Shown piece by piece: positions 1 through 8,806 of a stretch of 61,122 nt of DNA. The DNA lies in NCBI GenBank assembly GCA_026393475.1, contig JAPLAA010000089.1, forward strand, positions 1 through 61,122. Direction: 5' to 3'. A program made the position numbers and the translations under genes. The DNA comes from Actinomycetota bacterium (GTDB lineage: Bacteria; Actinomycetota; Acidimicrobiia; Acidimicrobiales; Ilumatobacteraceae). Every line of letters starts with the position of its first letter. The first letter of the stretch is position 1. The notes under the pieces were generated by a model. The model was not told the DNA's origin. It was given only the letters and a program-made list of their open reading frames with translations, and made no database searches.

Positions 1-1060
1 TGTCGAAGTCGTAGAGCTTGCAGGTCTTGGCCGCGCGGAGGTAGCTGCCGATCGACAGCTTGGAGTCGCGCACGGTCTGGGGGTACGCGGCTTCGATCGC
101 CTTCGCTGCAGCAGGCAGCTGGTGGAACGGGATACGGGCGTCGACGTGGTGCGGGACGTGCACGAAGATGTTGTGGAACCACAGCTTGTTGATCAGCCGC
201 GGCATGCGCAGGATCGTGGTCGAGTCCATCTGGCCGTGGAACTGGGTCCACTCCTTGCGGGTCCACCACTTGATGTCGGGGTCGACGTGGTGCACGTACA
301 CGGTCCAGCCGATGATGTGGATGAACAGGAGGAACGGCACGACGAGCAACTTCACCGGCAGCCAGAACGCACCGACCACGCCGCCCGTGAGCGCCCCGGC
401 CACCACGGTGCCGGCGATCGCCAGCACGAGGAACGAACCGAGGGTGATCTTGTCGCGCACGATCGCGTCGTGGCGCTTGCCCGGTGCGTTGAAGCGCCAC
501 ATCTTCTGCCACCACACGGTGCGCAGGAAGTAGGCGCCCGAGCCGAGGAACGACCACTCGAACCGGTGACGCAGGCGGGGCAGCCATCCCATGGTCGCCC
601 ACTCCTCCGGGGTGGTGGGATGCCATACGAAGTCGAAGCCCTGGCGGGTGGTGTAGCCGTGGTGGATGCGGTTGTGGCCGAGATCCCATGCGGCCTCGAC
701 GTGCGCGCTCGGCGCCATGCACACCTGGGCGACGATGCGGTTGGCGCGGCGCGAGTCGAGCAGCGCCCCGTGCGAGGCGTCGTGACCGAGGACGAACAGG
801 CCGGCGATGGCGAAGCCTGCCAGCAGCCAGAGGCCGAGCACCGCCCACCATGCGTCGACGAGCACCAGACCGACCATCGGCAACGCGTAGAGGACGAACC
901 CCTGAGCGAGCGCCAGCGCGGCACGGCCGGCGGAGCGGCGGTGGCACGATTCGGGGATGATCGCCCGCACGTCGTTGAGCGACTGCGTCCGTTCCCGTGG
1001 GGCACGCAGCACGGAATCGAGGTCGGCGGAGGCGGCGGGAGAGTCGTCGACGAGGCTCAT
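1..1060 (-). CDS. Fatty acid desaturase (3' end outside window)
   Basis: Membrane-bound di-iron fatty acid desaturase that would introduce a double bond into acyl chains. The 353 visible codons start at the ATG at 1060. Three histidine boxes are readable: HDASHG near residue 94, HNRIHH near residue 129 and HVPHHVD near residue 306. Hydrophobic segments lie near residues 47-90 and 210-260, the usual arrangement for the family. The C-terminus runs off the left edge, so the stop is not seen. The upstream gap carries a 20-bp palindrome, suggesting repressor control. The three boxes make the family call secure; substrate and regiospecificity cannot be told. Confidence 0.9.
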   Translation of the reverse strand, partial: MSLVDDSPAASADLDSVLRAPRERTQSLNDVRAIIPESCHRRSAGRAALALAQGFVLYALPMVGLVLVDAWWAVLGLWLLAGFAIAGLFVLGHDASHGALLDSRRANRIVAQVCMAPSAHVEAAWDLGHNRIHHGYTTRQGFDFVWHPTTPEEWATMGWLPRLRHRFEWSFLGSGAYFLRTVWWQKMWRFNAPGKRHDAIVRDKITLGSFLVLAIAGTVVAGALTGGVVGAFWLPVKLLVVPFLLFIHIIGWTVYVHHVDPDIKWWTRKEWTQFHGQMDSTTILRMPRLINKLWFHNIFVHVPHHVDARIPFHQLPAAAKAIEAAYPQTVRDSKLSIGSYLRAAKTCKLYDFD

Positions 1061-1079
1061 CGATGAGCAGCCTAGCTTG

Positions 1080-1099
1080 CCTACCGACCGGCAGGTAGG
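1080..1099. promoter_or_regulatory. Operator-like palindrome upstream of desaturase
   Basis: Twenty-bp inverted repeat CCTACCGACCGGCAGGTAGG (CCTACC-N2-CCGG-N2-GGTAGG), 20 bp upstream of the desaturase start. The form resembles TetR-family operators that often control lipid genes in actinobacteria. No TetR gene is next to it, so a trans-acting regulator is inferred. Confidence 0.45.
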
Positions 1100-1236
1100 G
1101 ACTTCGGTCCCAGTGGCGAGATCGACATCCGGTGATGCCACAACCACCGAACGTCGAGCAGCGACGGTGAAGAACGCCCGAGGAAGCGGACCTTCGGCCC
1201 TGCTCCCGCCACGACCCCCCTTGGTACCGTTCGGCC

Positions 1237-2499
1237 ATGACGAGTACCGACGCCCATGCCGACCTCACGCTCGAGCAGGCCGGCCAGGCCTTCCTGACCG
1301 GCGTCACCTTCCAGGACGAGGCGTTCTTCCACGCGGTGACGACCAAGCTGCGCCACGAGGATCCGGTCCACTGGGTCGAGCACCCCGACTTCAACCCGTT
1401 CTACGTCCTCACCAGGCACGCCGACATCCTCGACGTCGAGCTGCACCCGGCCGAGTTCCTGAACGCCCCGCGGGCGATCCTCGGCCACAAGGCCGCCGAC
1501 GAGCAGCGTGCGCTCCAGGGGCACCTCGTGAAGTCGCTCGTGCAGATGGACGACCCCGAGCACCGGCTGCACCGCAACCTCACCGCCGACTGGTTCCTCC
1601 CGAAGAACCTCGCCAAGCTGCAGGGACGCCTCGACGAGCTCGCCCAGCGCTCCGTGCAGCAGATGGTCGACGCAGGCGGCGAGGTCGACTTCGCCCGCGA
1701 CATCGCGATGCAGTACCCGCTGTACGTGATCCTCGCGATCCTCGGCCTCCCCGAGACCGACTACCCGCGCATGCTGCAGCTCACCCAGGAGCTGTTCGGC
1801 GCCGAGGACCCCGACTTCAAGCGCGAGGACGACGCGATGGCGAGTCTCATCCAGACCGTCGCCGAGTTCGTCGCGTACTTCGACGGCATCACCGCCGACC
1901 GCCAGGCACACCCGACCGAGGACCTCGCGTCGGTGATCGCCAACGCGATGGTCGAAGGCAACCCGATCGGCCACAAGGAGCAGCTCGGCTACTACATCAT
2001 CGCGGCGACCGCCGGCCACGACACCACCTCGAACTCGATGTCGGGAGGCATGCACGCCCTGATCTCGAATCCCGATCAGCTCGCCCGACTGCAGGCCGAT
2101 CCGTCGCTGATGCCGACGGCCATCGACGAGATGATCCGCTGGACCTCACCGGTGAAGCACTTCATGCGCACCGCCACCGTCGACTACGACATCCGCGGCA
2201 CGACGGTGAAGGCGGGCCAGGACGTGCTGCTGTCGTACTGGCCGGCCAACCGCGACGAGGACGTGTTCGCCGACCCGTTCACGTTCGACGTGGGCCGCAC
2301 GCCGAACAAGCACCTCGCGTTCGGCTTCGGCATCCACTACTGCCTCGGCGCGATGCTCGCCCGGATGGAGATGAAGTCGCTGTTCGGGGCGCTCCTCCCC
2401 CGCCTGCAGCACGTCGAGCTCGCCGGCGAACCGCAGCTCACCCGGTCGACGTTCGTGAGCGGCCACAAGCACCTGCCGATCCGCTACCAGCTGAGCTGA
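1237..2499 (+). CDS. Cytochrome P450
   Basis: Soluble 420-residue heme-thiolate monooxygenase. The oxygen-binding I-helix motif AGHDTTS lies near residue 260 and an ExxR-type helix (IDEMIRW) near 292. The heme loop FGFGIHYCLG places the thiolate ligand at Cys369. The length is typical of bacterial class I P450s, which take electrons from a separate ferredoxin and reductase; neither is adjacent. The divergent desaturase and downstream beta-keto acid cleavage enzyme suggest lipid, steroid or terpenoid substrates, but this is only context. The ATG at 1237 fits the usual N-terminal length. Family certain, substrate unknown. Confidence 0.95.
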   Translation: MTSTDAHADLTLEQAGQAFLTGVTFQDEAFFHAVTTKLRHEDPVHWVEHPDFNPFYVLTRHADILDVELHPAEFLNAPRAILGHKAADEQRALQGHLVKSLVQMDDPEHRLHRNLTADWFLPKNLAKLQGRLDELAQRSVQQMVDAGGEVDFARDIAMQYPLYVILAILGLPETDYPRMLQLTQELFGAEDPDFKREDDAMASLIQTVAEFVAYFDGITADRQAHPTEDLASVIANAMVEGNPIGHKEQLGYYIIAATAGHDTTSNSMSGGMHALISNPDQLARLQADPSLMPTAIDEMIRWTSPVKHFMRTATVDYDIRGTTVKAGQDVLLSYWPANRDEDVFADPFTFDVGRTPNKHLAFGFGIHYCLGAMLARMEMKSLFGALLPRLQHVELAGEPQLTRSTFVSGHKHLPIRYQLS

Positions 2500-2577
2500 C
2501 ACCCGGCGGGCCGGCATCGGCCCACCAGCGTCGGATCGATCCCGCCGTTCGCGGCCCCGCCTCGGCATCATGACGGG

Positions 2578-3450
2578 GTGACCCGCAGAGCCCCCGTCAT
2601 CGTCGAAGCCGCGATCAACGGCAACACGCCGAAGACCGCGAACCCGCACGTGCCGCGCACGCCGACCGAGATCACCGCGTGCGCGCTCGAGTGCCTCGAC
2701 CGCGGTGCGGCGATCGTGCACAACCACAACGACGAACCGAACATCGGCGGCCCGGCACGCCACGACCACACGCCCTACGCCGAGGCCTGGGCGCCCGTGC
2801 TCGCCAAGCACCCGGACGCCCTCCTGCACCCCACGGTGCGCGGGATGAGCGACGACGCCCCGATCGCCGAGCGCTACGCCCACCTCGACGAACTCCACGG
2901 ACTCGGGCTGTTGCCGATGGCGTCGGCCGACCCCGGCGTGGTCTCGATCGGGCCGTACCTGTACGGCAACTCTGCCGCCGACGCCGACTACATGTTCGCC
3001 TGGTGCCGCGAGCGCGACCTGCCGGTGCACCTGTCGGTGTTCGAGCCGGGCTTCCTGCGCGTCGCACTGAAGCACCTCGCCCAGGGCACGCTGCCCAGCC
3101 GGGTGAAGGTGCAGCTGTACTTCGGCGGGGCGATCCCGTTCGGGCTGCCACCGAACGTCGCCTCGCTCGATGCGTACGTGGCGATGCTCGACGGATCGGA
3201 CCTGCCGTGGATGGCCGGCGTCATCGGCGGCGACATCCTCGACGGCGGCTTCGCCCAGGCCGTGATCCGCCGCGGCGGTCACCTGCGAGTGGGACTCGAG
3301 GACTTCCACGGCGCCGGCACGCCCACGAACGAGGAACTCGTCCTCGCTGCGGCGGCGGCGATCCGTGGGCTCGGACACGAGGTCGCCACCAGCGAACAGG
3401 CGCTGCAACTCCTCTCGGCGCCGAGACGGCGCGGCGTGAAGAAGGACTGA
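2578..3450 (+). CDS. BKACE-family beta-keto acid cleavage enzyme (DUF849)
   Basis: TIM-barrel Zn enzyme of the 3-keto-5-aminohexanoate cleavage (BKACE) family. These enzymes condense a beta-keto acid with acetyl-CoA, yielding a CoA ester and acetoacetate. The N-terminal EAAINGNTPK signature, the zinc pair in VHNHND (His48 and His50) and the later GLED acidic ligand near residue 238 are visible. At 290 residues it has the family length. The start is a GTG at 2578. It lies 78 bp after the P450 on the same strand and may be co-transcribed. The specific keto acid cannot be predicted from sequence alone. Confidence 0.88.
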   Translation: MTRRAPVIVEAAINGNTPKTANPHVPRTPTEITACALECLDRGAAIVHNHNDEPNIGGPARHDHTPYAEAWAPVLAKHPDALLHPTVRGMSDDAPIAERYAHLDELHGLGLLPMASADPGVVSIGPYLYGNSAADADYMFAWCRERDLPVHLSVFEPGFLRVALKHLAQGTLPSRVKVQLYFGGAIPFGLPPNVASLDAYVAMLDGSDLPWMAGVIGGDILDGGFAQAVIRRGGHLRVGLEDFHGAGTPTNEELVLAAAAAIRGLGHEVATSEQALQLLSAPRRRGVKKD

Positions 3451-3469
3451 TCGAGCGTCGGCCGGTGCG

Positions 3470-4324
3470 TCAGGCGATGCGTCGCTCGGGGTCGCGCTGT
3501 GCCTCGGCGACGTCGCCGTACGTGTCGCCCCAGCGCGAGAGGATCCCAGCGGCCTGGTCGTAGGCGAGGTCGTAGGCGCGCTTGGCACGGTCGGGATCGA
3601 ACAGCTGGTCGGGTCGCCCGGCCAGCTCGGCGATCTCGTGGTTCGGTCGGATGATCCACAGGCTGCCGGCCGGGTTCCGCTCGCGCCACTCGCGCATCTC
3701 GCGGCGGAGCACCCGCTCGGCGAACCGACCGGCAGGACCGAACATCGGCCCGGCGATCGGGGCCATCACGAGCAGGTGTCGACCGGGGTCGGCGAGGTCG
3801 GCCGACGCCATCGACCGCACGCCACCGTCGACGTACCGCCGACCGCCCACCTTGTGAGGGGCGAGCATGCCGGGCACGGCAGACGACGCAGCGACGAGGT
3901 CGGCGATCGGGTGGTCGGCACCCGACAGCACCACCCGTTGCAGCCGCGGCAACGAGCACACGACCGCACGGACCGAGGGTGCCCGTCGGTCGCCGAAGAT
4001 CTCCGCGGCGACGTGCTTCAAGCGACCCGACCGTGGATCGGGCAGGCGCGGGATGTCGTCGCCGATCGCGTCGATCGCGTCGTGCCAGCGGATGCCGAGC
4101 GCGAGCGCACCCGCGGCCCACGACCCGGCCGACGTGCCGATCGCCGGCGCGACACCGAGCTCGACCCCGCCGTCGACGAGGGCCTCGCCCACGCCGAGCA
4201 GGTAGGCGATGCCGAACAACCCTCCTCCGCCGTACGCGGCGGAGATGGGTGGGATCGCACGCGCAGGCGGTGTCACATCGGTGGCCACGTCATCATCGAA
4301 CTCCACCGTCACCTCCCCTGCCAT
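3470..4324 (-). CDS. Patatin-like phospholipase
   Basis: Ser-Asp dyad lipid acyl hydrolase of the patatin family, 284 residues from the chosen start. A glycine-rich oxyanion loop (YGGGGLFG), the nucleophile elbow GTSAGSW and the catalytic-Asp motif YVDGG are all present in the right order. No signal peptide or membrane segment is seen, so it is probably cytoplasmic. The reading frame continues upstream to 4417, but the conserved domain begins well after the ATG at 4324, which I prefer. It is convergent with the BKACE gene. Role probably in membrane or storage lipid turnover. Confidence 0.85.
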   Translation of the reverse strand: MAGEVTVEFDDDVATDVTPPARAIPPISAAYGGGGLFGIAYLLGVGEALVDGGVELGVAPAIGTSAGSWAAGALALGIRWHDAIDAIGDDIPRLPDPRSGRLKHVAAEIFGDRRAPSVRAVVCSLPRLQRVVLSGADHPIADLVAASSAVPGMLAPHKVGGRRYVDGGVRSMASADLADPGRHLLVMAPIAGPMFGPAGRFAERVLRREMREWRERNPAGSLWIIRPNHEIAELAGRPDQLFDPDRAKRAYDLAYDQAAGILSRWGDTYGDVAEAQRDPERRIA

Positions 4325-4466
4325 GGGCCGTTCGTCCCGACTTCCCGGCCGCTCCCCAGCGACCCTCGCCGCCACGTTTGCTGATGTCCACCGTCCTCGA
4401 TGGGCGGAAACGGGCACGTGGGTCGCCTCGTCGTCCTCGTCCGACGCCTGCTCCTAGGGTGGCAGC

Positions 4467-5078
4467 GTGACGTCAGATCCGACCGCCGATGCCTCGACCC
4501 GCCTGCTCGCCGCCGCGGCATCCGGCGACGTCACCGCCGTCGCCCGGGCCCTCGACGACGGCGCCCCGATCGAAGCCCGCGACCACAAGGACCGCACGGC
4601 ACTCCTGGTCGCGGCCACGTTCGATCACGTGGACGTGGCACGGCTGCTCGTCGAACGAGGCGCCGATCCGAACGCGCTCGACGACCGTCATGACACACCC
4701 TGGCTCGTCACCGGGGTGACGGGCAGCGTCGCCATGCTCGAGGTGTTGTTGCCGGCGAACCCGGACATGACGATCAGGAACCGGTACGGGGGCGTGTCGA
4801 TCATCCCTGCGAGCGAACGCTGTCACGTCGACTACGTGCGTCGTGTGGCGACCACCGGCATCGACGTGAATCATGTGAACGACCTCACCTGGACGGCGCT
4901 GCTCGAGGCCGTGATCCTCGGCGACGGGTCGGCCGTGTACGCCGAGATCGTGTCGATCCTGCTCGCGGCCGGCGCCGACCCGTCGATCCCCGACAAGGAC
5001 GGCGTCACCGCGCTGGAACACGCCCGGGCGAGCGGCTACGACGACATCGTCCGCCTGCTGTCCACCCCCACGCACTGA
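4467..5078 (+). CDS. Ankyrin repeat protein
   Basis: A 203-residue protein built almost entirely of ankyrin repeats, recognisable from recurring motifs such as GAPIEARDHKDRTALLVAA, ERGADPNALDD and AAGADPSIPDKDGVTAL at roughly 33-residue spacing. There is no signal peptide, transmembrane helix or attached enzymatic domain. It starts with GTG at 4467, about 140 bp from the divergent patatin gene. Ankyrin repeats bind proteins; the partner is unknown. The cupin gene follows 14 bp downstream, so the two are probably one transcript. Confidence 0.88.
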   Translation: MTSDPTADASTRLLAAAASGDVTAVARALDDGAPIEARDHKDRTALLVAATFDHVDVARLLVERGADPNALDDRHDTPWLVTGVTGSVAMLEVLLPANPDMTIRNRYGGVSIIPASERCHVDYVRRVATTGIDVNHVNDLTWTALLEAVILGDGSAVYAEIVSILLAAGADPSIPDKDGVTALEHARASGYDDIVRLLSTPTH

Positions 5079-5092
5079 GCGAGACTGCGGGC

Positions 5093-5449
5093 ATGAGCGA
5101 CTCCTCCACCTGGCGTGTCACGCCGAGCGACCTCCCGCTGCACCCCGTGTCCGACCCGGCCCACATCGAGGGCGAGATCGAGGTGCGGGTGGTGTCGCGC
5201 GATCCGTTCGTGCTCGTGAACACCTTCGCCCCGAACACGAAGGTGGCCGCGCACTCACACGGCTGCGACACGCTCTACGTGTTCGTCCGCGGCGAGTTCC
5301 ACATCGAGGGTGAGGGCGTGTTCGGACCCGGCGACATCCGCTTCGTGCGGGCGGGTCACGTCTACGGGCCGGAGTGGGCCGGTCCCGAGGGCGCGACGCT
5401 GCAGATCATCGGGCTCGCCCCGGGGTTCGACACCGCCTACGACGACTGA
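5093..5449 (+). CDS. Small cupin-domain protein
   Basis: A single-domain cupin of 118 residues. The first cupin motif (HSHGCDTLYVFVRGEFHIEG) offers two histidines as metal ligands, and the second motif (FGPGDIRFVRAGHVYGPEW) supplies a third. Such proteins are isomerases, dioxygenases or sugar-binding regulators. Nothing here separates these options. It is 14 bp downstream of the ankyrin gene. Confidence 0.82.
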   Translation: MSDSSTWRVTPSDLPLHPVSDPAHIEGEIEVRVVSRDPFVLVNTFAPNTKVAAHSHGCDTLYVFVRGEFHIEGEGVFGPGDIRFVRAGHVYGPEWAGPEGATLQIIGLAPGFDTAYDD

Positions 5450-5496
5450 CCGACGGCCCATCCGAGTGCCAGCGGTCCACCCGGGGTGTCCGCACT

Positions 5497-5560
5497 CACT
5501 CGGGTGGGCCGGTGGCACTCGGGTGAGCGGGTGGCACTCGGGTGGGCGGGTGGCACTCGG
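5497..5560. repeat. 19-bp tandem repeat, about 3.4 copies
   Basis: Direct repeats of CACTCGGGTGRGCSGGTGG at 5497, 5516 and 5535, then a partial fourth copy. The array fills the gap between the convergent cupin and LLM oxidoreductase genes. An upstream CCGAGTGCC lets the array also fold back on itself, so it may act in termination. Confidence 0.7.
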
Positions 5561-5573
5561 ACGACCGACGGCC

Positions 5574-6470
5574 TCAGGCGGTGCGCATGGGGTGCAGGAC
5601 CTGCTCGACGAAGCGCTCGACGGGGTCGGTGCTCTGCGGGTGACCGAAGTCCATCACCAGGTGCTGGATGCCCAGGGCGACGATGCTCTCGAGGTGCTCG
5701 CGCAGCTCGGCCGACTCGGCGTCGGTGGTGGGCAGCGCCTTCTCGACCGTGGTGGTCAGTTCGATGCTCATCGGGTCGCGGCCGGCAGCCTCGGCCGACC
5801 GGCGGACGATGTCGAGCTTGCGCCGGAACGAGTCCTCGCTGCGGATGAACGTGTTCCACAGGTCGGCCTGACGGCCCACGAGTGGCAGTCCGATCTGCTC
5901 CCCCGAGGCACCGATGCAGACGGGCGGCACCACCGACGGACGCGGCGGTGCGGCGGCATCGTCGATGCTGAAGTGCACGCCCTCGAACGACGGGTGATCC
6001 TCGGTCCACATCAGTCGGCAGATCTGGATCGCCTCCTCCAGTTGTGCGAAACGCACGGCCGGTCGGGGGAACTCGTAGCCGTAGGCCCGGTACTCGTCCT
6101 CGCGCCAACCGGCGCCGATGCCGAGGATGAACCGGTTGCCCGACAGCACCTGCAGCGTGGCGGCCATCTTGGCCGTGAGTGCCGGCGGCCGGTACCCGAC
6201 GCCGAGCACGTGGTGGCACAGCATCACGCCGGGATGGCGGGCGGCGAGCCAGGTGAGGGTCGTCCACGCCTCCATGAACGGGTCGGTGCGCTCGTCGAAG
6301 CCGTAGAAGTGGTCGGCGATCCACAGCGAGTCGAAGTGCGGCATCGCCGTCGGGAGGATGTGCGTGTCCTGGTACACGACGATCGGCTGGTGGTCGCTCC
6401 ACCGGTTGCCGATGACGGGCGAGAGCCATCCGAACTTGACGCGAGGAGCCGGGGACGAGGGAGCGGTCAT
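5574..6470 (-). CDS. LLM-class (luciferase-like) F420/flavin-dependent oxidoreductase
   Basis: TIM-barrel luciferase-like monooxygenase family protein, 298 residues. Family features include the N-terminal KFGWLSPV strand, WIADHFYGFDE in the second barrel segment, CHHVLGVGYRPP and ILGIGAGWREDEYRAYG, the classic glycine-rich phosphate-binding loop. In actinobacteria most such proteins use coenzyme F420, so an F420-dependent oxidoreductase is most likely. The ATG at 6470 is chosen because the frame upstream of it (to 6620) is low-complexity and lacks family sequence. The substrate is not inferable. Confidence 0.85.
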   Translation of the reverse strand: MTAPSSPAPRVKFGWLSPVIGNRWSDHQPIVVYQDTHILPTAMPHFDSLWIADHFYGFDERTDPFMEAWTTLTWLAARHPGVMLCHHVLGVGYRPPALTAKMAATLQVLSGNRFILGIGAGWREDEYRAYGYEFPRPAVRFAQLEEAIQICRLMWTEDHPSFEGVHFSIDDAAAPPRPSVVPPVCIGASGEQIGLPLVGRQADLWNTFIRSEDSFRRKLDIVRRSAEAAGRDPMSIELTTTVEKALPTTDAESAELREHLESIVALGIQHLVMDFGHPQSTDPVERFVEQVLHPMRTA

Positions 6471-6510
6471 GGGTGCCGACCCTACGGGGCAGGCGATCCC
6501 GCGACGGACG

Positions 6511-7158
6511 TCAGCGGGCGCGTTCGAGCTCGAACATCGGCGCGGTACTGCGGTGCGACAGCCACAGCCCGCCGCCGATCTCGGTGAAGCCACGGCCGAG
6601 CCGCTTGCGGTACCAGGCACCGGTGCGCCAGTGGACGTCGAGATCGGTGCCGGACGGATCGATCACACCATCACGGTCGGCGACCGTCGGCACCTCCAGC
6701 ACGAGCAGACCCCGGCACGCCTCGGCCAGGGCGTCGATCGCCGTCGCGCACGCCGCGTCGTCGAGGTACTGGATCACGCTCTGGCACACCACGAGGTCGT
6801 ACCGCTTGGTCGGCCGCCACGTGGCCAGGTCGGCCTGTTCGTGGCCGTAGGTTCGGCTTGCGTGCTCGCTCACGTCGAGCCCGTGGTAGCGCACCTTCGG
6901 CATCTCGGTCGACAGCCAGTCGCGCCAGTACCCCTTGCCCGCTCCCACGTCGAGCACCGACCGCACGGGGATGCGCCACCAGGCGGCCAACGACGTGACC
7001 CCTGCGGCGAGCAGGGCGATCCGGCGGGCGTCGTGCACGGGGCTCCGGCCGTAGAAGCGCCGGTAGTACGCGGCGTCGAACCGTTCGGCCGAGGACGTGC
7101 CCGACGGGGCGACGGCAGGGGTGACCGACGGGAGCGGGGTGCGACGGGCGGCGGCCAC
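6511..7158 (-). CDS. Class I SAM-dependent methyltransferase
   Basis: Rossmann-fold methyltransferase of about 215 residues. Motif I (VLDVGAGKGYW) binds the methionine part of SAM, followed by HGLDVS at the acidic ribose-binding strand, DLVVCQSVIQYLDD (motif IV) and a C-terminal RTGAWYRKRL segment. I place the start at the GTG at 7158; the frame stays open to 7521, but that part overlaps the start of divergent ilvE antiparallel to its TQNP repeats. No acceptor substrate can be inferred. Confidence 0.8.
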   Translation of the reverse strand: MAAARRTPLPSVTPAVAPSGTSSAERFDAAYYRRFYGRSPVHDARRIALLAAGVTSLAAWWRIPVRSVLDVGAGKGYWRDWLSTEMPKVRYHGLDVSEHASRTYGHEQADLATWRPTKRYDLVVCQSVIQYLDDAACATAIDALAEACRGLLVLEVPTVADRDGVIDPSGTDLDVHWRTGAWYRKRLGRGFTEIGGGLWLSHRSTAPMFELERAR

Positions 7159-7291
7159 GCCGACACCGTATTGCCGGCGTCCGCCACCCGAGCGCCGCCG
7201 GCTCAGCGGCGCACAACCTGGTGCTCGTGACACCCGCTCCGGACCGCTCCGAACCTGGCGCGAACGGCCCGGTTCGGGCACAGTGTGCGCC

Positions 7292-8383
7292 ATGACTTCC
7301 AGCGACCCGTCGACCGCTCCGACCCAGAATCCGACCCAGAATCCGACCCAGAATCCGACCCAGACCCCGAACGCCGATCCGTCCGCGATCCTGCAGGCAG
7401 CCGCCACGGCGCCGTTCGGGACCGTGTTCGGCGAGGTGATGTCCGTGGCCCGGGTGGACGACGACGGCTGGACCGTGGCGACGCTCGAGTCGCTGGCTTC
7501 GTTCTCACTGCACCCCGGCACCCATGCGCTGCACTACGGCAGCTCGTGCTTCGAGGGGTTGAAGGCCCACCGCACGATCGACGGGGGCATCCGCCCGTTC
7601 CGCCCCGAGAAGCACGCGGCGCGACTCCAGCAGAGCTGCGGTCGGCTGTTGCTGCCGGCGCCGCCCACCGAGCTCGTCACCGAACTGATCGACATGGCCG
7701 TCGCGGCGAACGCGTCGGTCACCCCACCGGCGCCGGGTTCGCTGTACCTGCGTCCGACGATGCTCGGCACCGACATCACCATCGGCGCCGCCGCGTACCC
7801 GAGCCACTCGGCGATCCTCTACGTCCTCGCCTGCCCGGTGGGCGACTACCTGCCGCCGCGTCCGCTCACGATCGTGGTCGAGACCGAGATCCCGCGCACG
7901 ACGCCGCAGTTCGGCGTGGTGAAGACCGGCGCCAACTACGCGATGGCGCTCGGCCGCATCGATCGTGCACGCCGCGAGCACCAGGCCGACCAGGTGCTGT
8001 TCGCGCCCGGCGGCGTCGTGCAGGAGACCGGCGCCGCCAACGTGCTGTTGCTCGACGGCGAGCACCTCGTCACGCCCGAGCTCACCGATGCGTTCCTCCA
8101 CGGTGTCACCCGCGACTCGCTGCTGCAGGTGGCGCGCAGCCTCGGCTGGAAGGTCGAGGAGCGCACGGTCACGGTCGACGACTGCGTCGAGTGGGCGCAG
8201 CGGCCCGGCGCCGAGGTGGGCCTCATGGGCACCGCCGCCGTCATCGCCCAGGTGGGCACCCTGGTGATCGGCGACCGCCGCATCGACCTGGCCACACGCG
8301 ACGCTGCCGACAGCAAGCTGGTGGAGCTGCGCCGCACGCTGGGCGAGATCCAGACCGGCGCACGACCGTTCACCTTCGCCTGA
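7292..8383 (+). CDS. ilvE: Branched-chain amino acid aminotransferase
   Basis: Fold-type IV PLP transaminase catalysing the last step of valine, leucine and isoleucine synthesis (and the first of their catabolism) with glutamate/2-oxoglutarate. Residues 70-85 contain HYGSSCFEGLKAHR, the PLP lysine is Lys211 in FGVVKTGANYA, and QETGAANVLLLDG follows as in IlvE. At 363 residues it matches actinobacterial IlvE. The ATG at 7292 is used; the frame is open further upstream without family sequence. The N-terminus carries an unusual TQNP tandem repeat, probably a disordered tail. Confidence 0.92.
   Translation: MTSSDPSTAPTQNPTQNPTQNPTQTPNADPSAILQAAATAPFGTVFGEVMSVARVDDDGWTVATLESLASFSLHPGTHALHYGSSCFEGLKAHRTIDGGIRPFRPEKHAARLQQSCGRLLLPAPPTELVTELIDMAVAANASVTPPAPGSLYLRPTMLGTDITIGAAAYPSHSAILYVLACPVGDYLPPRPLTIVVETEIPRTTPQFGVVKTGANYAMALGRIDRARREHQADQVLFAPGGVVQETGAANVLLLDGEHLVTPELTDAFLHGVTRDSLLQVARSLGWKVEERTVTVDDCVEWAQRPGAEVGLMGTAAVIAQVGTLVIGDRRIDLATRDAADSKLVELRRTLGEIQTGARPFTFA
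7321..7368. repeat. 12-bp tandem repeat in the 5' end of ilvE
   Basis: Four in-frame copies of GACCCAGAATCC (the last copy ends GACCCC), encoding TQNP x3 then TQTP. The unit is a multiple of three, so copy-number change would keep the frame. Its antisense reading creates a spurious GFWV repeat in an opposite-strand frame. Confidence 0.9.
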
Positions 8384-8446
8384 TCGACCGCCGACGGGAC
8401 CGGCCCGTCCATCGCCCGCGTGGGTGACGGCGCGTACGCTCGCCGC

Positions 8447-8806
8447 ATGGACCTCAACGACTTCCTGCAGCGCTACACCGACGAGGTGTACCTCGCGAGG
8501 GATCCCGACGCGGCGGCGCGCTTCATCGCCGATCCGTGCCTGCGCCACGAGCAGGGCCACCTCGTCACCATGTCGCTGGCCGACAACATCGCCCGCATCC
8601 GCGGGTTCCTCGACTCCGCGCCCGACATCGCGTTCGCCAATCGGGTCGTGGTCGCCGACGACGAGCAACTCGTCAGTTGCTACGACATCACCATCGGCAC
8701 CGGCGATCACGCCCAGGTCGTGAGCGGCATCGAGGTGTTCCGTGTGGTCGACGGGCTGATCACCGAGACGTGGAACACCGCCGCGCAGCCGGGACCGTGG
8801 GGATGA
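8447..8806 (+). CDS. SnoaL/NTF2-like small protein
   Basis: A 119-residue protein with the alpha+beta cone pattern of NTF2/SnoaL-like proteins: N-terminal helix (DLNDFLQRYTDEVYLARD), DPCLRHEQGH, and a C-terminal beta sheet ending in IEVFRVVDGLITETWNT, a typical SnoaL-like final strand. Such proteins are polyketide cyclases, isomerases or ligand-binding proteins. Its stop overlaps the start of the following SDR by 4 bases (ATGA), so the two are translationally coupled and probably act together. Confidence 0.78.
   Translation: MDLNDFLQRYTDEVYLARDPDAAARFIADPCLRHEQGHLVTMSLADNIARIRGFLDSAPDIAFANRVVVADDEQLVSCYDITIGTGDHAQVVSGIEVFRVVDGLITETWNTAAQPGPWG

Noticed and set aside
4325-4417. Patatin start at 4417
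   Set aside because: Extra 31 residues are Arg/Pro-rich and not family-like; ATG at 4324 is closer to the conserved domain.
7159-7521. N-terminal extension of the methyltransferase
   Set aside because: Repetitive GFWV residues are the antisense reading of the ilvE TQNP repeat.
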